NCBI GenBank assembly: GCA_026388445.1
Contig: JAPLJU010000043.1
Location: forward strand, 1 to 23,873
DNA from: Deltaproteobacteria bacterium
GTDB lineage: Bacteria; Desulfobacterota; Syntrophia; Syntrophales; UBA2192
Length of the DNA stretch: 23,873 bases
Direction of reading: 5' to 3'
Part shown: one piece after another, positions 14,591-21,765 of the stretch
How positions within the stretch are numbered: position 1 is the stretch's first letter
Layout: every line of letters begins with the position of its first letter
Made by a program: the position numbers and the translations under genes
Notes under the pieces: generated by a model
Seen by the model: the letters and a program-made list of their open reading frames with translations, nothing else
Told to the model about the DNA's origin: nothing
Databases searched by the model: none

Positions 14591-15634
14591 TTACAGTTCC
14601 ACAAGCGTATAATGAATCTCCCCCAAGCCGATGGTTGCCCCATATCTTGTAACATGCGTCCCGTCGACGTGAGTCGCTTTCTTGAAAATATCTACGTTTC
14701 GTTCGTTTTTAAAAACGAGCTCGAATGAGGCCTGGTCGCAGGCCACAGGGTCTGCCGATGCAACAAGGCCCACATCCTTACCGATGACCTCCGAATCGGG
14801 CATACAATCACAGTCTTTCGTGATGTGATTGACGAAATTGACACAGACACAGGTCTTGCCCTTTGCCGCCCCGAGGGCATATTCCGCACATCGCTCCATC
14901 GCTTCAAGACTGGTTGCGCCGTGCCACGGGATCTCAATGGCTTCATTGCAACAGATGGCAATGCACTCCGCGCAGCCGATGCAGCGACCGGGATCGATGA
15001 CCGCCTTTTCATCATCCTGCATGGAAATCGCATCGGCCGTGCAATTTTCCACAAACTGGCCGCAGGAGATGCAGTCCGCGTTCACATAGGGCTTTATCTT
15101 GGAGTGCATCTCCAGTTTACCGGCTCGGGAGCCGCAACCCATGCCGAGGTTCTTGATGGCACCGCCGAAACCGAAGAGGATATGTCCCTTGAAGTGGGAT
15201 ATGACGATGATGGCATTCGCCCGGGCAATGCGCCTCGCAACCTTCACTTTCGAGAAGATCCTGCCCGGGATCCCCACTTCCTCCTCCTCTTCGCCGGACT
15301 GGCCATCGGCGATGACGATCTTCGTTTTCAGGGCTTCAAACCCGTGCTCCTTCGCAATGTTCAGGTGGTCCGTGGCGTTGAGCCTCATTCCCCTGTAAAG
15401 GGTGTTCGCATCGGTCAGAAAAACTTGTCCCTCGAGAGGCTTGAGCGCCTCGATGACCGGCCGGATATGCCCGGGGGAGACATAGCGCGTGTTTCCTTTC
15501 TCCCCGAAATGAACCTTGATAGCCACCTCATCACCCCTCGTAATCTTCCTCTTTGCATCGGCGAGGGCTTTTTCAAAAACGGCCCGGATCGTCTCTGAAT
15601 CGATCCGTTTGGAATAATAGACTTTCGACGCCAT
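14591..15634 (-). CDS. DUF362 protein with internal ferredoxin-like domain, one cluster cysteine missing
   Basis: A 347-residue soluble protein. The DUF362 signature is clear: VAIKVHFGEKGNTRYVSP, LTDANTLYRGMR, HFKGHILFGFGGAIKNLGMGC. A two-cluster ferredoxin region is inserted at about residues 186-233. The second motif CIGCAECIAICC is complete. The first reads CISCGQFVENC, where the third cysteine is Phe194 (codon at 15055-15053), so that cluster would be [3Fe-4S] or absent. The start ATG 15634 has GGGAGGAAGG upstream; the frame extends to 15712 without SD. It is transcribed alone. Related proteins are often labelled 4Fe-4S ferredoxin, with an unknown role in anaerobes. Confidence 0.87.
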   Translation of the reverse strand: MASKVYYSKRIDSETIRAVFEKALADAKRKITRGDEVAIKVHFGEKGNTRYVSPGHIRPVIEALKPLEGQVFLTDANTLYRGMRLNATDHLNIAKEHGFEALKTKIVIADGQSGEEEEEVGIPGRIFSKVKVARRIARANAIIVISHFKGHILFGFGGAIKNLGMGCGSRAGKLEMHSKIKPYVNADCISCGQFVENCTADAISMQDDEKAVIDPGRCIGCAECIAICCNEAIEIPWHGATSLEAMERCAEYALGAAKGKTCVCVNFVNHITKDCDCMPDSEVIGKDVGLVASADPVACDQASFELVFKNERNVDIFKKATHVDGTHVTRYGATIGLGEIHYTLVEL

Positions 15635-15810
15635 GCCTTTTCCTTCCTCCCTCTTCGAATAGCAAAACCACGCTCGCATTTTTTCCATACCTAAAATCGC
15701 TCTTTTTGCCAAGATGATTATCGCACGCTTGCGTTACGTCCGGACGACCGCACTTTTCTGATATCGGCTACAGGACCTTTACAAATCAAGGGGCCATCGT
15801 TATATATAGA

Positions 15811-15830
15811 AGCAGGAAAACCTGCTTTTT
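15811..15830 (+). terminator. Short terminator-like hairpin
   Basis: AGCAGG-AAAA-CCTGCT followed by four T resembles a weak rho-independent terminator on the + strand. No + strand gene ends just before it, so it may act as a leader attenuator for the gene at 15898 or be incidental. Confidence 0.4.
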
Positions 15831-15856
15831 CTGAGGATTTTAATATCATTTTATGT

Positions 15857-15872
15857 TATAGAAATTTCTATA
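15857..15872. promoter_or_regulatory. Perfect 16-bp palindrome, candidate operator
   Basis: TATAGAAATTTCTATA is a perfect palindrome ending 25 nt before the ATG at 15898. The position and two-fold symmetry suit a dimeric repressor site, but no matching regulator is identified. Confidence 0.45.
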
Positions 15873-15897
15873 GATTCCATCGCGAGGAGGGTGAGAA

Positions 15898-16077
15898 ATG
15901 GCTTCGACGCTGCCCGAAGGAGAAGAAATCCGCAAGGCAATCAAATGGATATCGGAAATGCGCGAGACACAGCCCGATCGGAAGCTGAGCAAGCTGGTGG
16001 AAGAAGCAGCCCTGAAGTTTGACCTCTCGCCCCAGCAGACAGACTTCCTTTATAATTTTTTTACCAGGAAACTCTGA
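15898..16077 (+). CDS. Small conserved-looking protein, 59 residues, hypothetical
   Basis: ATG 15898 follows a near-consensus SD (GGAGGGTGAGAA). The frame encodes 59 residues: MASTLPEGEEIRKAIKWISE, then ETQPDRKLSKLVEEAALKFDLSP, ending FLYNFFTRKL. It is charged, soluble and predicted largely helical, with no cysteines. I believe short proteins with the EEAALKFDLSP pattern occur in Desulfobacterota genomes, but the function is unknown to me. A helical regulatory or adaptor protein is plausible. The upstream palindrome may regulate it. Confidence 0.72.
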   Translation: MASTLPEGEEIRKAIKWISEMRETQPDRKLSKLVEEAALKFDLSPQQTDFLYNFFTRKL

Positions 16078-16170
16078 TGACGGGGAATGGTTCCGCCATG
16101 CCTTCACGCATCACCTCCCGAGAGGTCGCCGTGGAGGAGGAAAACTTTCAATAAATCCGGTCTACCTGAT

Positions 16171-16479
16171 ATGAAGGTACATACACTCGCGACAGCAGAG
16201 AACGTCTATATGGCCCCGGGAAGTCCCGGCAGGAGCTTCCAGGGCCCCTGGCTCCCGGTGAAACTGGAGTCTTTCAGGACCCCGGAAATCACTCACTCCG
16301 GGACATCAAGCCTCCCTTATCGGCTCACCCCGCCGGATGAAAAACCTGATCGAAACGGCGACCGGCAGGATGCCGTTTTCCTCGGCGGGATCCTGTCCTT
16401 TTACGGAAAGACCCGTGACGGATCGATCGTCCTCAACAGGGCCCGGATCAAAGGCATGAACATCGACACCTGGGCCTGA
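16171..16479 (+). CDS. Doubtful ORF, hypothetical
   Basis: A 102-codon frame beginning MKVHTLATAENVYMAPGSPG and ending RARIKGMNIDTWA. No SD is visible before ATG 16171 and the composition (many Pro, Gly, Ser, Arg) is not clearly protein-like. The last 35 residues (VFLGGILSFYGKTRDGSIVL) look more convincing. It lies between the 59-residue gene and a + strand terminator, so it is within a transcribed unit. It may be non-coding. Confidence 0.3.
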   Translation: MKVHTLATAENVYMAPGSPGRSFQGPWLPVKLESFRTPEITHSGTSSLPYRLTPPDEKPDRNGDRQDAVFLGGILSFYGKTRDGSIVLNRARIKGMNIDTWA

Positions 16480-16570
16480 TCTGAAGCCCCTTCCCCAAAA
16501 GTCAGGAAACCGCAAAAGGCAAAACGCCATTTCTCCATGACCGTACGGTCCCGGTCCCGCCTTTAGAGAG

Positions 16571-16591
16571 CCCTCTCGGAGAGGGTTTTTT
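16571..16591 (+). terminator. Rho-independent terminator
   Basis: CCCTCT-CGG-AGAGGG (6-bp stem, 3-nt loop) is followed by six T. It ends the + strand unit that starts at 15898. Confidence 0.8.
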
Positions 16592-16617
16592 ATATCACCC
16601 CGGAAGACCGAAAGCGA

Positions 16618-18174
16618 TCACGTCGCCGCCCCCGGGAGGAGAAGCTGGTTTGTTTTGGACCTGGATTCGCCCACGTTGGTGACATAAATCGCCGGCTGGC
16701 CAATCACGGGGCAGAGGGTTTCACAGATCCCGCAGCCGATGCAAAGCTCGAGGTCCACACGCGGCCGCTTCACGCGGACGACCCGTCCTTCCCGGTTTCT
16801 CACCTGGGCCTCTTCGAGCCATATGGCCTTCGGGGAGGTGGGGCACGCCTCCTGGCAGACTATACAGGGCGTTGCGTGGGCATAGGGAAGGCAACGCCCT
16901 TCGTCGATCATGGCAAGGCCGATTTTGACTTTCTGTTTTTCTTCCAACGGGAGCCTCGCGATGGCCCCTGTCGGACAGACCTGCCCGCAGAGCGTACAGC
17001 GGTATTCACAGTAACCGATCCGCGGGATCAGGACGGGCGACCAGATCCCTTCCAAACCCGCCTCGAAAAGGATGGGCTGAAGGCCGTTGGTGATGCAGAC
17101 CTTCATACACTCCCCGCACTTGATGCAGGCCCTCAGAAATTCCCGCTCTTCCAGCGCCCCCGGCGGGCGGATCAGCCTGGGGTTCACATAGCCGGGCTTT
17201 GAAAGGGCCGTCGTCCTGAGCAGGGGCACGGTCACGAGCCCGGAAGCGAAGGCGATAACGACATTACGCCTTCCCAGATCCAGCGCCGCCGGTGCTCCCT
17301 TGGCGGAGAAGCCGAAGGAGACAGCATTCCTCGGGCAGAGGTCGTCGCAGTTCATGCAGTAGAGGCATTCGCTCAAGTTCCAACGGTCCCCATCGTGTAT
17401 GGCGCCACCCTGGCAGAGCGTTTCGCAGGCCCCGCAGGCGTCACAGCCCTCGCTCAGCGACCTTCGGAGCAGGGCGTAGCGGGACAGGACCCCGAGGAGC
17501 GCGCCGAGCGGACAGAGAAACTTGCACCAGAACCTCCTTTCGATGAGGTTCAGACCCAAAACGATCAGAAAGAGAAGGCCGACGAAGGCACTCTGGACAA
17601 AGAAGGGCTGTTCAAAGGCAAGAACACTTCTCTTCAAAAGGTCATAGAGGAATTCCGATCCCTGAACCATGACCGAGGGATTCCAGAAGAATATCGTGTC
17701 GAAGAAGGACCTCACGGCATAATTGATCAGGGGGTAGATACTCACCGAAAGAGATCGGATCAGAAGCGACAGCGGATCAAGAACACCTGTGAGATGAAGC
17801 CTGAAAAGGGCGGCCGCGAGAATAAAAAGGAGAATGTAATATTTCCAGCGGTAAAGACGCCTCCGGTCGCCGATGGGGCGCGCCTTCCGTAAGGTACCCG
17901 TCATGTTGTTCAGCGTCCCCAGCGGGCAGACCCACCCGCAGAAGACCCTACCCATAAAAATGGTCAGCACGATCAGGATAACCGACAGGTAAAAGGCGAC
18001 GGGAACGGTGTGGGACGCGAGTAAAGTGGTGAGAAAAATGAGAGGGTCGAAGTCGAGAAAGAGCCGAACGGGATAGCCGAGATCGTCATACCCCTTTGAC
18101 TCGGTCTGTATGAAGAGAAAAAGGAATAGAAGGAGGAAGACCGCCTGGGAGGCTCTGCGTAAGTTCTTGATCAT
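16618..18174 (-). CDS. Membrane polyferredoxin (NapH/NosR-type helices with six Fe-S motifs)
   Basis: A 518-residue protein. The N-terminal half has about five membrane helices and the paired NapH-like motifs GRVFCGWVCPLGT (Cys79, Cys83) and FWCKFLCPLGAL. It continues with [4Fe-4S] motifs CDACGACETLC and CLYCMNCDDLCP, one further hydrophobic segment, then a NapG/MauM-like tail with CIKCGECMKVC, CEYRCTLCGQVCP, CIVCQEACP and CIGCGICETLCP. It looks like a natural fusion of NapH- and NapG-like parts that moves electrons between quinone and extracytoplasmic or cytoplasmic acceptors. The clusters' side of the membrane is not certain. It starts 33 nt after the Tat-exported DUF362 gene, so the two are one operon and probably one complex. 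The SD is weak. Confidence 0.88.
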   Translation of the reverse strand: MIKNLRRASQAVFLLLFLFLFIQTESKGYDDLGYPVRLFLDFDPLIFLTTLLASHTVPVAFYLSVILIVLTIFMGRVFCGWVCPLGTLNNMTGTLRKARPIGDRRRLYRWKYYILLFILAAALFRLHLTGVLDPLSLLIRSLSVSIYPLINYAVRSFFDTIFFWNPSVMVQGSEFLYDLLKRSVLAFEQPFFVQSAFVGLLFLIVLGLNLIERRFWCKFLCPLGALLGVLSRYALLRRSLSEGCDACGACETLCQGGAIHDGDRWNLSECLYCMNCDDLCPRNAVSFGFSAKGAPAALDLGRRNVVIAFASGLVTVPLLRTTALSKPGYVNPRLIRPPGALEEREFLRACIKCGECMKVCITNGLQPILFEAGLEGIWSPVLIPRIGYCEYRCTLCGQVCPTGAIARLPLEEKQKVKIGLAMIDEGRCLPYAHATPCIVCQEACPTSPKAIWLEEAQVRNREGRVVRVKRPRVDLELCIGCGICETLCPVIGQPAIYVTNVGESRSKTNQLLLPGAAT

Positions 18175-18207
18175 GGAGTCAAATCACTTGGGATAAATGA
18201 CGGATCT

Positions 18208-19110
18208 TCACACCTGAATTTTTTTGATCTTGAGTTTCGCAAGATCCATCACGCCGAGGCCGGCCTTCGCTCCAAGCCGGACGTAACCGAGGTCGCTGCC
18301 CTTGAAACCGAAGAGGGTCGCCCCGAAGGAGTCCATGGCCACCTGGTCGGTACCGACGGCAACGAGATTGAGCTGTTTGACATCGCTGAGGCTTCCGCCC
18401 GTGGGACCGTTCGCCGTTAGGATCCTTACCGCATCGAGGACCGTGAGTGTCGGCTTGACGGCTTTGGCGACATCAACGAGGCTTTCGTCGATACTCTGGT
18501 GAATCCGGCTTCGCCATCCACCCATCACACCCATCCAGTTCTTCATGCCCAAAGTCAGCCTCGAAAGGCCATGTTCTTTAGCGATGGGGACATTGATAAC
18601 CTTGTCGGCCTCCAGGACATCCACATATAGGGGCCACGACTTCAGGACTAGCCCGTTCATCCGCACATCACGGAACTTCCTATCGTCGATATGACTCACC
18701 TCGGCACCGGCAGCGCCCGCCGCATCGGCGATCCCGCTTTGCCTGTAGCATCTTCGGGCGTCGCTCACTGTCCGATCAAAGACCTTGACCTTCTTTGCGC
18801 CGGCCTCATAGCACAGCCTGACAATCGTTCCGACCACTTCGGGGTTCGTGGTTGCGGCGTATTCCGGCGTGCGGTCCCACCCGATGTTGGGCTTCACGAC
18901 AACGACATCACCCCGGGCAACAAACCGCTTCATGCCACCCATTACGTCGATGGCCGCCCTCGTGACCTGCGAAGGCACCCCACCCTGGGCCACGGCCAGG
19001 TCCACTCTCTCCGAGGCCTCGAGCGCACGGAAGACAAGACCGCAAGTGCCGGACAGGGTGAGCCCCGCTCCGACCACGGCGGCATTCTTAAGAAATCCAC
19101 GGCGATTCAT
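18208..19110 (-). CDS. Tat-exported DUF362 protein
   Basis: A 300-residue protein with a twin-arginine signal at residues 1-32 (MNRRGFLKNAAVVGAGLTLS), so it is exported folded. The DUF362 domain follows: VVVKPNIGWDRTPEYAATTNP, VFDRTVSDARRCY, INVPIAKEHGLSRLTLGMKNWMGVMGG and TVLDAVRILTANGPTGG. It has no ferredoxin motif of its own. GAGGG lies 8 nt before the ATG. It precedes the membrane polyferredoxin, which could serve as its electron partner. The Tat signal suggests a cofactor or metal cluster is inserted before export; which one is unknown. Confidence 0.88.
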   Translation of the reverse strand: MNRRGFLKNAAVVGAGLTLSGTCGLVFRALEASERVDLAVAQGGVPSQVTRAAIDVMGGMKRFVARGDVVVVKPNIGWDRTPEYAATTNPEVVGTIVRLCYEAGAKKVKVFDRTVSDARRCYRQSGIADAAGAAGAEVSHIDDRKFRDVRMNGLVLKSWPLYVDVLEADKVINVPIAKEHGLSRLTLGMKNWMGVMGGWRSRIHQSIDESLVDVAKAVKPTLTVLDAVRILTANGPTGGSLSDVKQLNLVAVGTDQVAMDSFGATLFGFKGSDLGYVRLGAKAGLGVMDLAKLKIKKIQV

Positions 19111-19297
19111 ATGTCAAACCCTCTTTCATCCCGGAGTCTTACGCCTTCAACGTCTCTCCACACGGGCCGGCAGAAGGATGGTGATCACCTCGGTAAATTA
19201 TCAGGTCGGGTGAATAAATGCCAAGATTTTTTGTCGGATCGCTTTTTCTTTCGTATCAAGACGAATTTCTCTGGATTTTACCTCAGCCAGTGTTTAC

Positions 19298-19303
19298 TAT
19301 AAT
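19298..19303 (+). promoter_or_regulatory. -10 box of the HMA selenoprotein gene
   Basis: A perfect TATAAT lies 20 nt before the ATG at 19324, followed by AGGAGG at 19312-19317. No convincing -35 box was seen. The 5' leader would be very short (about 15 nt). Confidence 0.5.
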
Positions 19304-19323
19304 AAAAACGTAGGAGGGTTCCT

Positions 19324-19635
19324 ATGAAGCGAAGGCGACTGCTATGGGTGCTAGGTCTTGTGAGCGTGATGTTCCTGTTTCTGTCGGCCCAGCCTCTCTT
19401 TGCGGCTGACAGAACGGTCAAGCTCCTGATTCCAGACTGCGGGTGACCTGCCACGGCGAGCAGGGTAAGTTATATCCTGGGAAAGATTCCTGGCGTGAAA
19501 GAATATCAGGTGAACCAGTTTAATCATCTGGCCATCGTAACATTTGATGACACAAAAACGAATCTTGAGACGATCGTCAAAGTACTGACCGACGACGGAT
19601 TCGCGCCTTCAGGTCAGCCGGAGTGGGTAAAATAA
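19324..19635 (+). CDS. Secreted HMA-domain (MerP-like) protein, candidate selenoprotein (in-frame TGA at codon 41)
   Basis: A 104-codon frame with one in-frame TGA at 19444-19446. Residues 1-28 form a signal peptide (KRRR, hydrophobic core, then AQPLFA-A), so the product is periplasmic. The rest fits a heavy-metal-associated domain: strand RTVKLLIPDCGU, helix PATASRVSYILGKIPGV, strands EYQVNQF and LAIVTFDD, helix ETIVKVLTDDGF. Sec41 stands where MerP has the second cysteine of its CxxC metal site, with Cys39 two residues before, giving a C-G-U motif. Reading continues in good protein character for 62 residues past the TGA, and a SECIS-like hairpin follows at the right distance. AGGAGG precedes the ATG and a terminator follows. 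Metal binding or thiol/selenol redox chemistry is likely. The alternative, a nonsense mutation, is less likely. Confidence 0.82.
19461..19479 (+). other. Bacterial SECIS-like hairpin of the HMA gene
   Basis: CAGGGTA-AGTTA-TATCCTG forms a 7-bp stem (one G-T pair) with a 5-nt loop containing GUU. The first loop G is 23 nt after the last base of the TGA, close to the 24 nt seen in the MtrA-like gene. Position and loop fit bacterial SECIS elements. Confidence 0.7.
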
Positions 19636-19658
19636 ACGTTTAACAAACAGCTTGAGAG

Positions 19659-19690
19659 AGCCCGGAGGTCAATGTTCCCCCGGGCTTTCT
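19659..19690 (+). terminator. Rho-independent terminator after the HMA gene
   Basis: AGCCCGG (19659-19665) pairs with CCGGGCT (19680-19686) across a 14-nt loop, followed by TTCTTT. It would end the short HMA transcript. Confidence 0.65.
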
Positions 19691-19714
19691 TTGAAGATGA
19701 TGGGGGCGGCTGAA

Positions 19715-19945
19715 ATGAAAGATGCCTTCGAACGGGCCCTGAAGGATTACGAAAAGAAATACGGCCTGGAAAAGGCGGCTGAAATTCAGGGTCAGTTCGA
19801 GGAGTTGAAAGAAAAAGTCATCGCCGACAACGAGCATATCCTCGAATGGCTGCCGCTTCGGAAAAAAAACGAGACAATCGAATCCCTCCTGCAGGGTGTG
19901 TACAAAAAGCTTATGGGCCTGATGGAAAAGGGGGGGTCGCTGTAA
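19715..19945 (+). CDS. Small helical hypothetical protein
   Basis: A 76-residue, highly charged and probably all-helical protein: MKDAFERALKDYEKKYGLEK, AAEIQGQFEELKEKVIADNEHILEWLP, and LLQGVYKKLMGLMEKGG. Strong amphipathic helical character suggests a real gene. I do not recognise the family. The start is uncertain: ATG 19697, 19700 or 19715 are all in frame; 19715 is chosen because GGGGGCGG lies about 6 nt upstream. It sits between the terminator of the HMA gene and the oxidoreductase genes, with 178 bp before the latter. Confidence 0.6.
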   Translation: MKDAFERALKDYEKKYGLEKAAEIQGQFEELKEKVIADNEHILEWLPLRKKNETIESLLQGVYKKLMGLMEKGGSL

Positions 19946-20123
19946 TCCCTTCACGCTTCAGGCCGGACCATGAATCCCTCGGGCCTGCGTCATATCGGCG
20001 TTGTGACATCCCCGTTATGCAAACTCGAACCCCGCCCAGGCTGCAGTCCTGCTCATCGACCCGGATGTCGTGAATAGGCCTCGTCGCAAAAAACCGAGCA
20101 CTGCCGAGAAAAAGGAGATCCGT

Positions 20124-21752
20124 ATGGAATGGAGCGTCCTGGTCGGAGGAGAGGCGGGACAGGGCATGTTCTCGGTAGAACTTGAACTGTCCGAGCTTCT
20201 CTCCAAGCTTCATTATCATTTCTTTGCCACAAAGAACTACATGTCCAGGATACGGGGTGGCCACAACTTTCACATGGTCCGCATCGCCGAAGACCCTGTC
20301 CACGCCCTCTCCGGTGAGCCCTGGAACATGGTCATCGCCCTCGATTCAGAAACCGAGCAATACCACAAAACGGATTTGTCAGCGTCGGGGGTCTTTCTTT
20401 CGCCGGGTCAGGTGAAGGAAATGGAGCAGGTGGCCCGTGAACGCTTCGGGGGGGTCACCGCAACAAACACCATGCTCGTCGGGCTGATCCTTGCGGCCAT
20501 CGGATGCCCGCAGGATAAATTTTCAGGCATCGCCGGTATTGCTTCAAATCCCGATCACCTGTCAGCGGGATTCGAATTTGCCCGCCGCTGGGGGCTTGCC
20601 GGCCGTTGTCCTATCGAGCCGAAGGCACCGACCCACTGCAAGTTTGACGGCAACCAGGCCCTCGCCCTCGGTGCGCTTCTCGGCGGCTGCCAGTTCATGG
20701 CCGGTTACCCCATGACCCCGGCCACCTCGATCATGCACTATATCTCCACCGTCGCCCTGGATCATCCCGTCCATTTCGAACAGGCCGAGGATGAGATTTC
20801 AGCCGTCAACATGGCCCTCGGGGCGTCCTACGCCGGTCTTCGCTCGCTTGTGGCGACATCCGGCGGCGGGTTTGCCCTGATGCAGGAAGGCATCTCCCTT
20901 GCCGGCATGACGGAGACACCGCTTATCGTCATCGTGGCGCAGCGTCCCGGTCCGGCAACGGGGCTCCCGACCCGGACCGAGCAGGGGGACCTGAACTTCG
21001 TTCTTCACGCCGGGCACGGCGAGTTTCCCCGGGCGATCTACGCGCCCGGTTCCCTCCACGAGGCTATGATCCTGGCCCGAAAAAGCTTTCATGTGGCCGA
21101 TGGTTGCCAGACACCGATCTTCATCTTGACCGATCAATACCTCGCTGATTCCGTCCAGATGATGGTCGAAGAAATCCCCTCTGAAATCATCCGGCGCGAA
21201 TACGGCTCTTTCGACTCGTCGTACAGTCGCTACAGGCTGACAGCCTCGGGGCTGTCTCCCCTGGCCTGCCCGGGCGCAGGCGATGCCCTCGTCAGGGTCG
21301 ACTCCGACGAGCACGATGAAGAAGGAAAAATCACGGAAGATCTCAGCCTCCGGACCCGGATGGTCGAGAAGCGGATGAAGAAATCTGACTTCCTCAAGAA
21401 AGAGACGGTCATGCCCACCTTCACCGGGGATCCGGTGTCCGATGTGATCGTGATCAACTGGGGTTCAAACAAACTGATCGTCGAGGAGGCCGTCCGGAGG
21501 ATCGCCGGGGGCGGGGTACGGACAGGGGCCCTTCACTTCAGCCAGGTCTACCCCCTCACGCAGGACATGGTGAAACCCTTCAACCTGAAGGGCAAAAGGA
21601 TCATTTCAGTCGAAAACAACGCCACGGGGCAATTCGCCGGACTCCTGAAGCGGGAGCTGGGGATCAGCGTGGATCATCAGATCCTCAAGTACAATGGTGA
21701 GTGCTTCACGGTAAAAGAACTCTCTCAGATCCTCAGAAAATACCTATCCTGA
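20124..21752 (+). CDS. korA: 2-oxoacid:acceptor oxidoreductase, fused gamma-alpha subunit
   Basis: 542 residues combining the gamma domain (about 1-185: VLVGGEAGQGMFSVE, MSRIRGGHNFHMVRI) and the alpha domain (GNQALALGALLGGCQFMAGYPMTPAT, then EDEISAVNMALGASYAGLRSLVATSGGGFALMQEG). The order and length match KorA/IorA-type subunits of thiamine-diphosphate enzymes that oxidise a 2-oxoacid with CoA and reduce ferredoxin. The start at 20124 is set by AAAGGAG; an in-frame extension to 20070 lacks an SD. The beta subunit starts 13 nt after its stop. Substrate (2-oxoglutarate, pyruvate or a branched 2-oxoacid) cannot be read from the sequence, so the symbol is provisional. Confidence 0.9.
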   Translation: MEWSVLVGGEAGQGMFSVELELSELLSKLHYHFFATKNYMSRIRGGHNFHMVRIAEDPVHALSGEPWNMVIALDSETEQYHKTDLSASGVFLSPGQVKEMEQVARERFGGVTATNTMLVGLILAAIGCPQDKFSGIAGIASNPDHLSAGFEFARRWGLAGRCPIEPKAPTHCKFDGNQALALGALLGGCQFMAGYPMTPATSIMHYISTVALDHPVHFEQAEDEISAVNMALGASYAGLRSLVATSGGGFALMQEGISLAGMTETPLIVIVAQRPGPATGLPTRTEQGDLNFVLHAGHGEFPRAIYAPGSLHEAMILARKSFHVADGCQTPIFILTDQYLADSVQMMVEEIPSEIIRREYGSFDSSYSRYRLTASGLSPLACPGAGDALVRVDSDEHDEEGKITEDLSLRTRMVEKRMKKSDFLKKETVMPTFTGDPVSDVIVINWGSNKLIVEEAVRRIAGGGVRTGALHFSQVYPLTQDMVKPFNLKGKRIISVENNATGQFAGLLKRELGISVDHQILKYNGECFTVKELSQILRKYLS

Positions 21753-21765
21753 CGGAGGCTTGAAG

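Noticed and set aside
14825..15598. A 257-codon plus-strand ORF
   Set aside because: It mirrors the clear DUF362-ferredoxin gene on the other strand; no protein family pattern is seen.
19447..19464. A hairpin CCTGC...GCAGG directly after the TGA of the HMA gene, with GG in its loop
   Set aside because: The loop G is only about 9 nt after the UGA, too close for a bacterial SECIS; the hairpin at 19461-19479 fits better and overlaps it.
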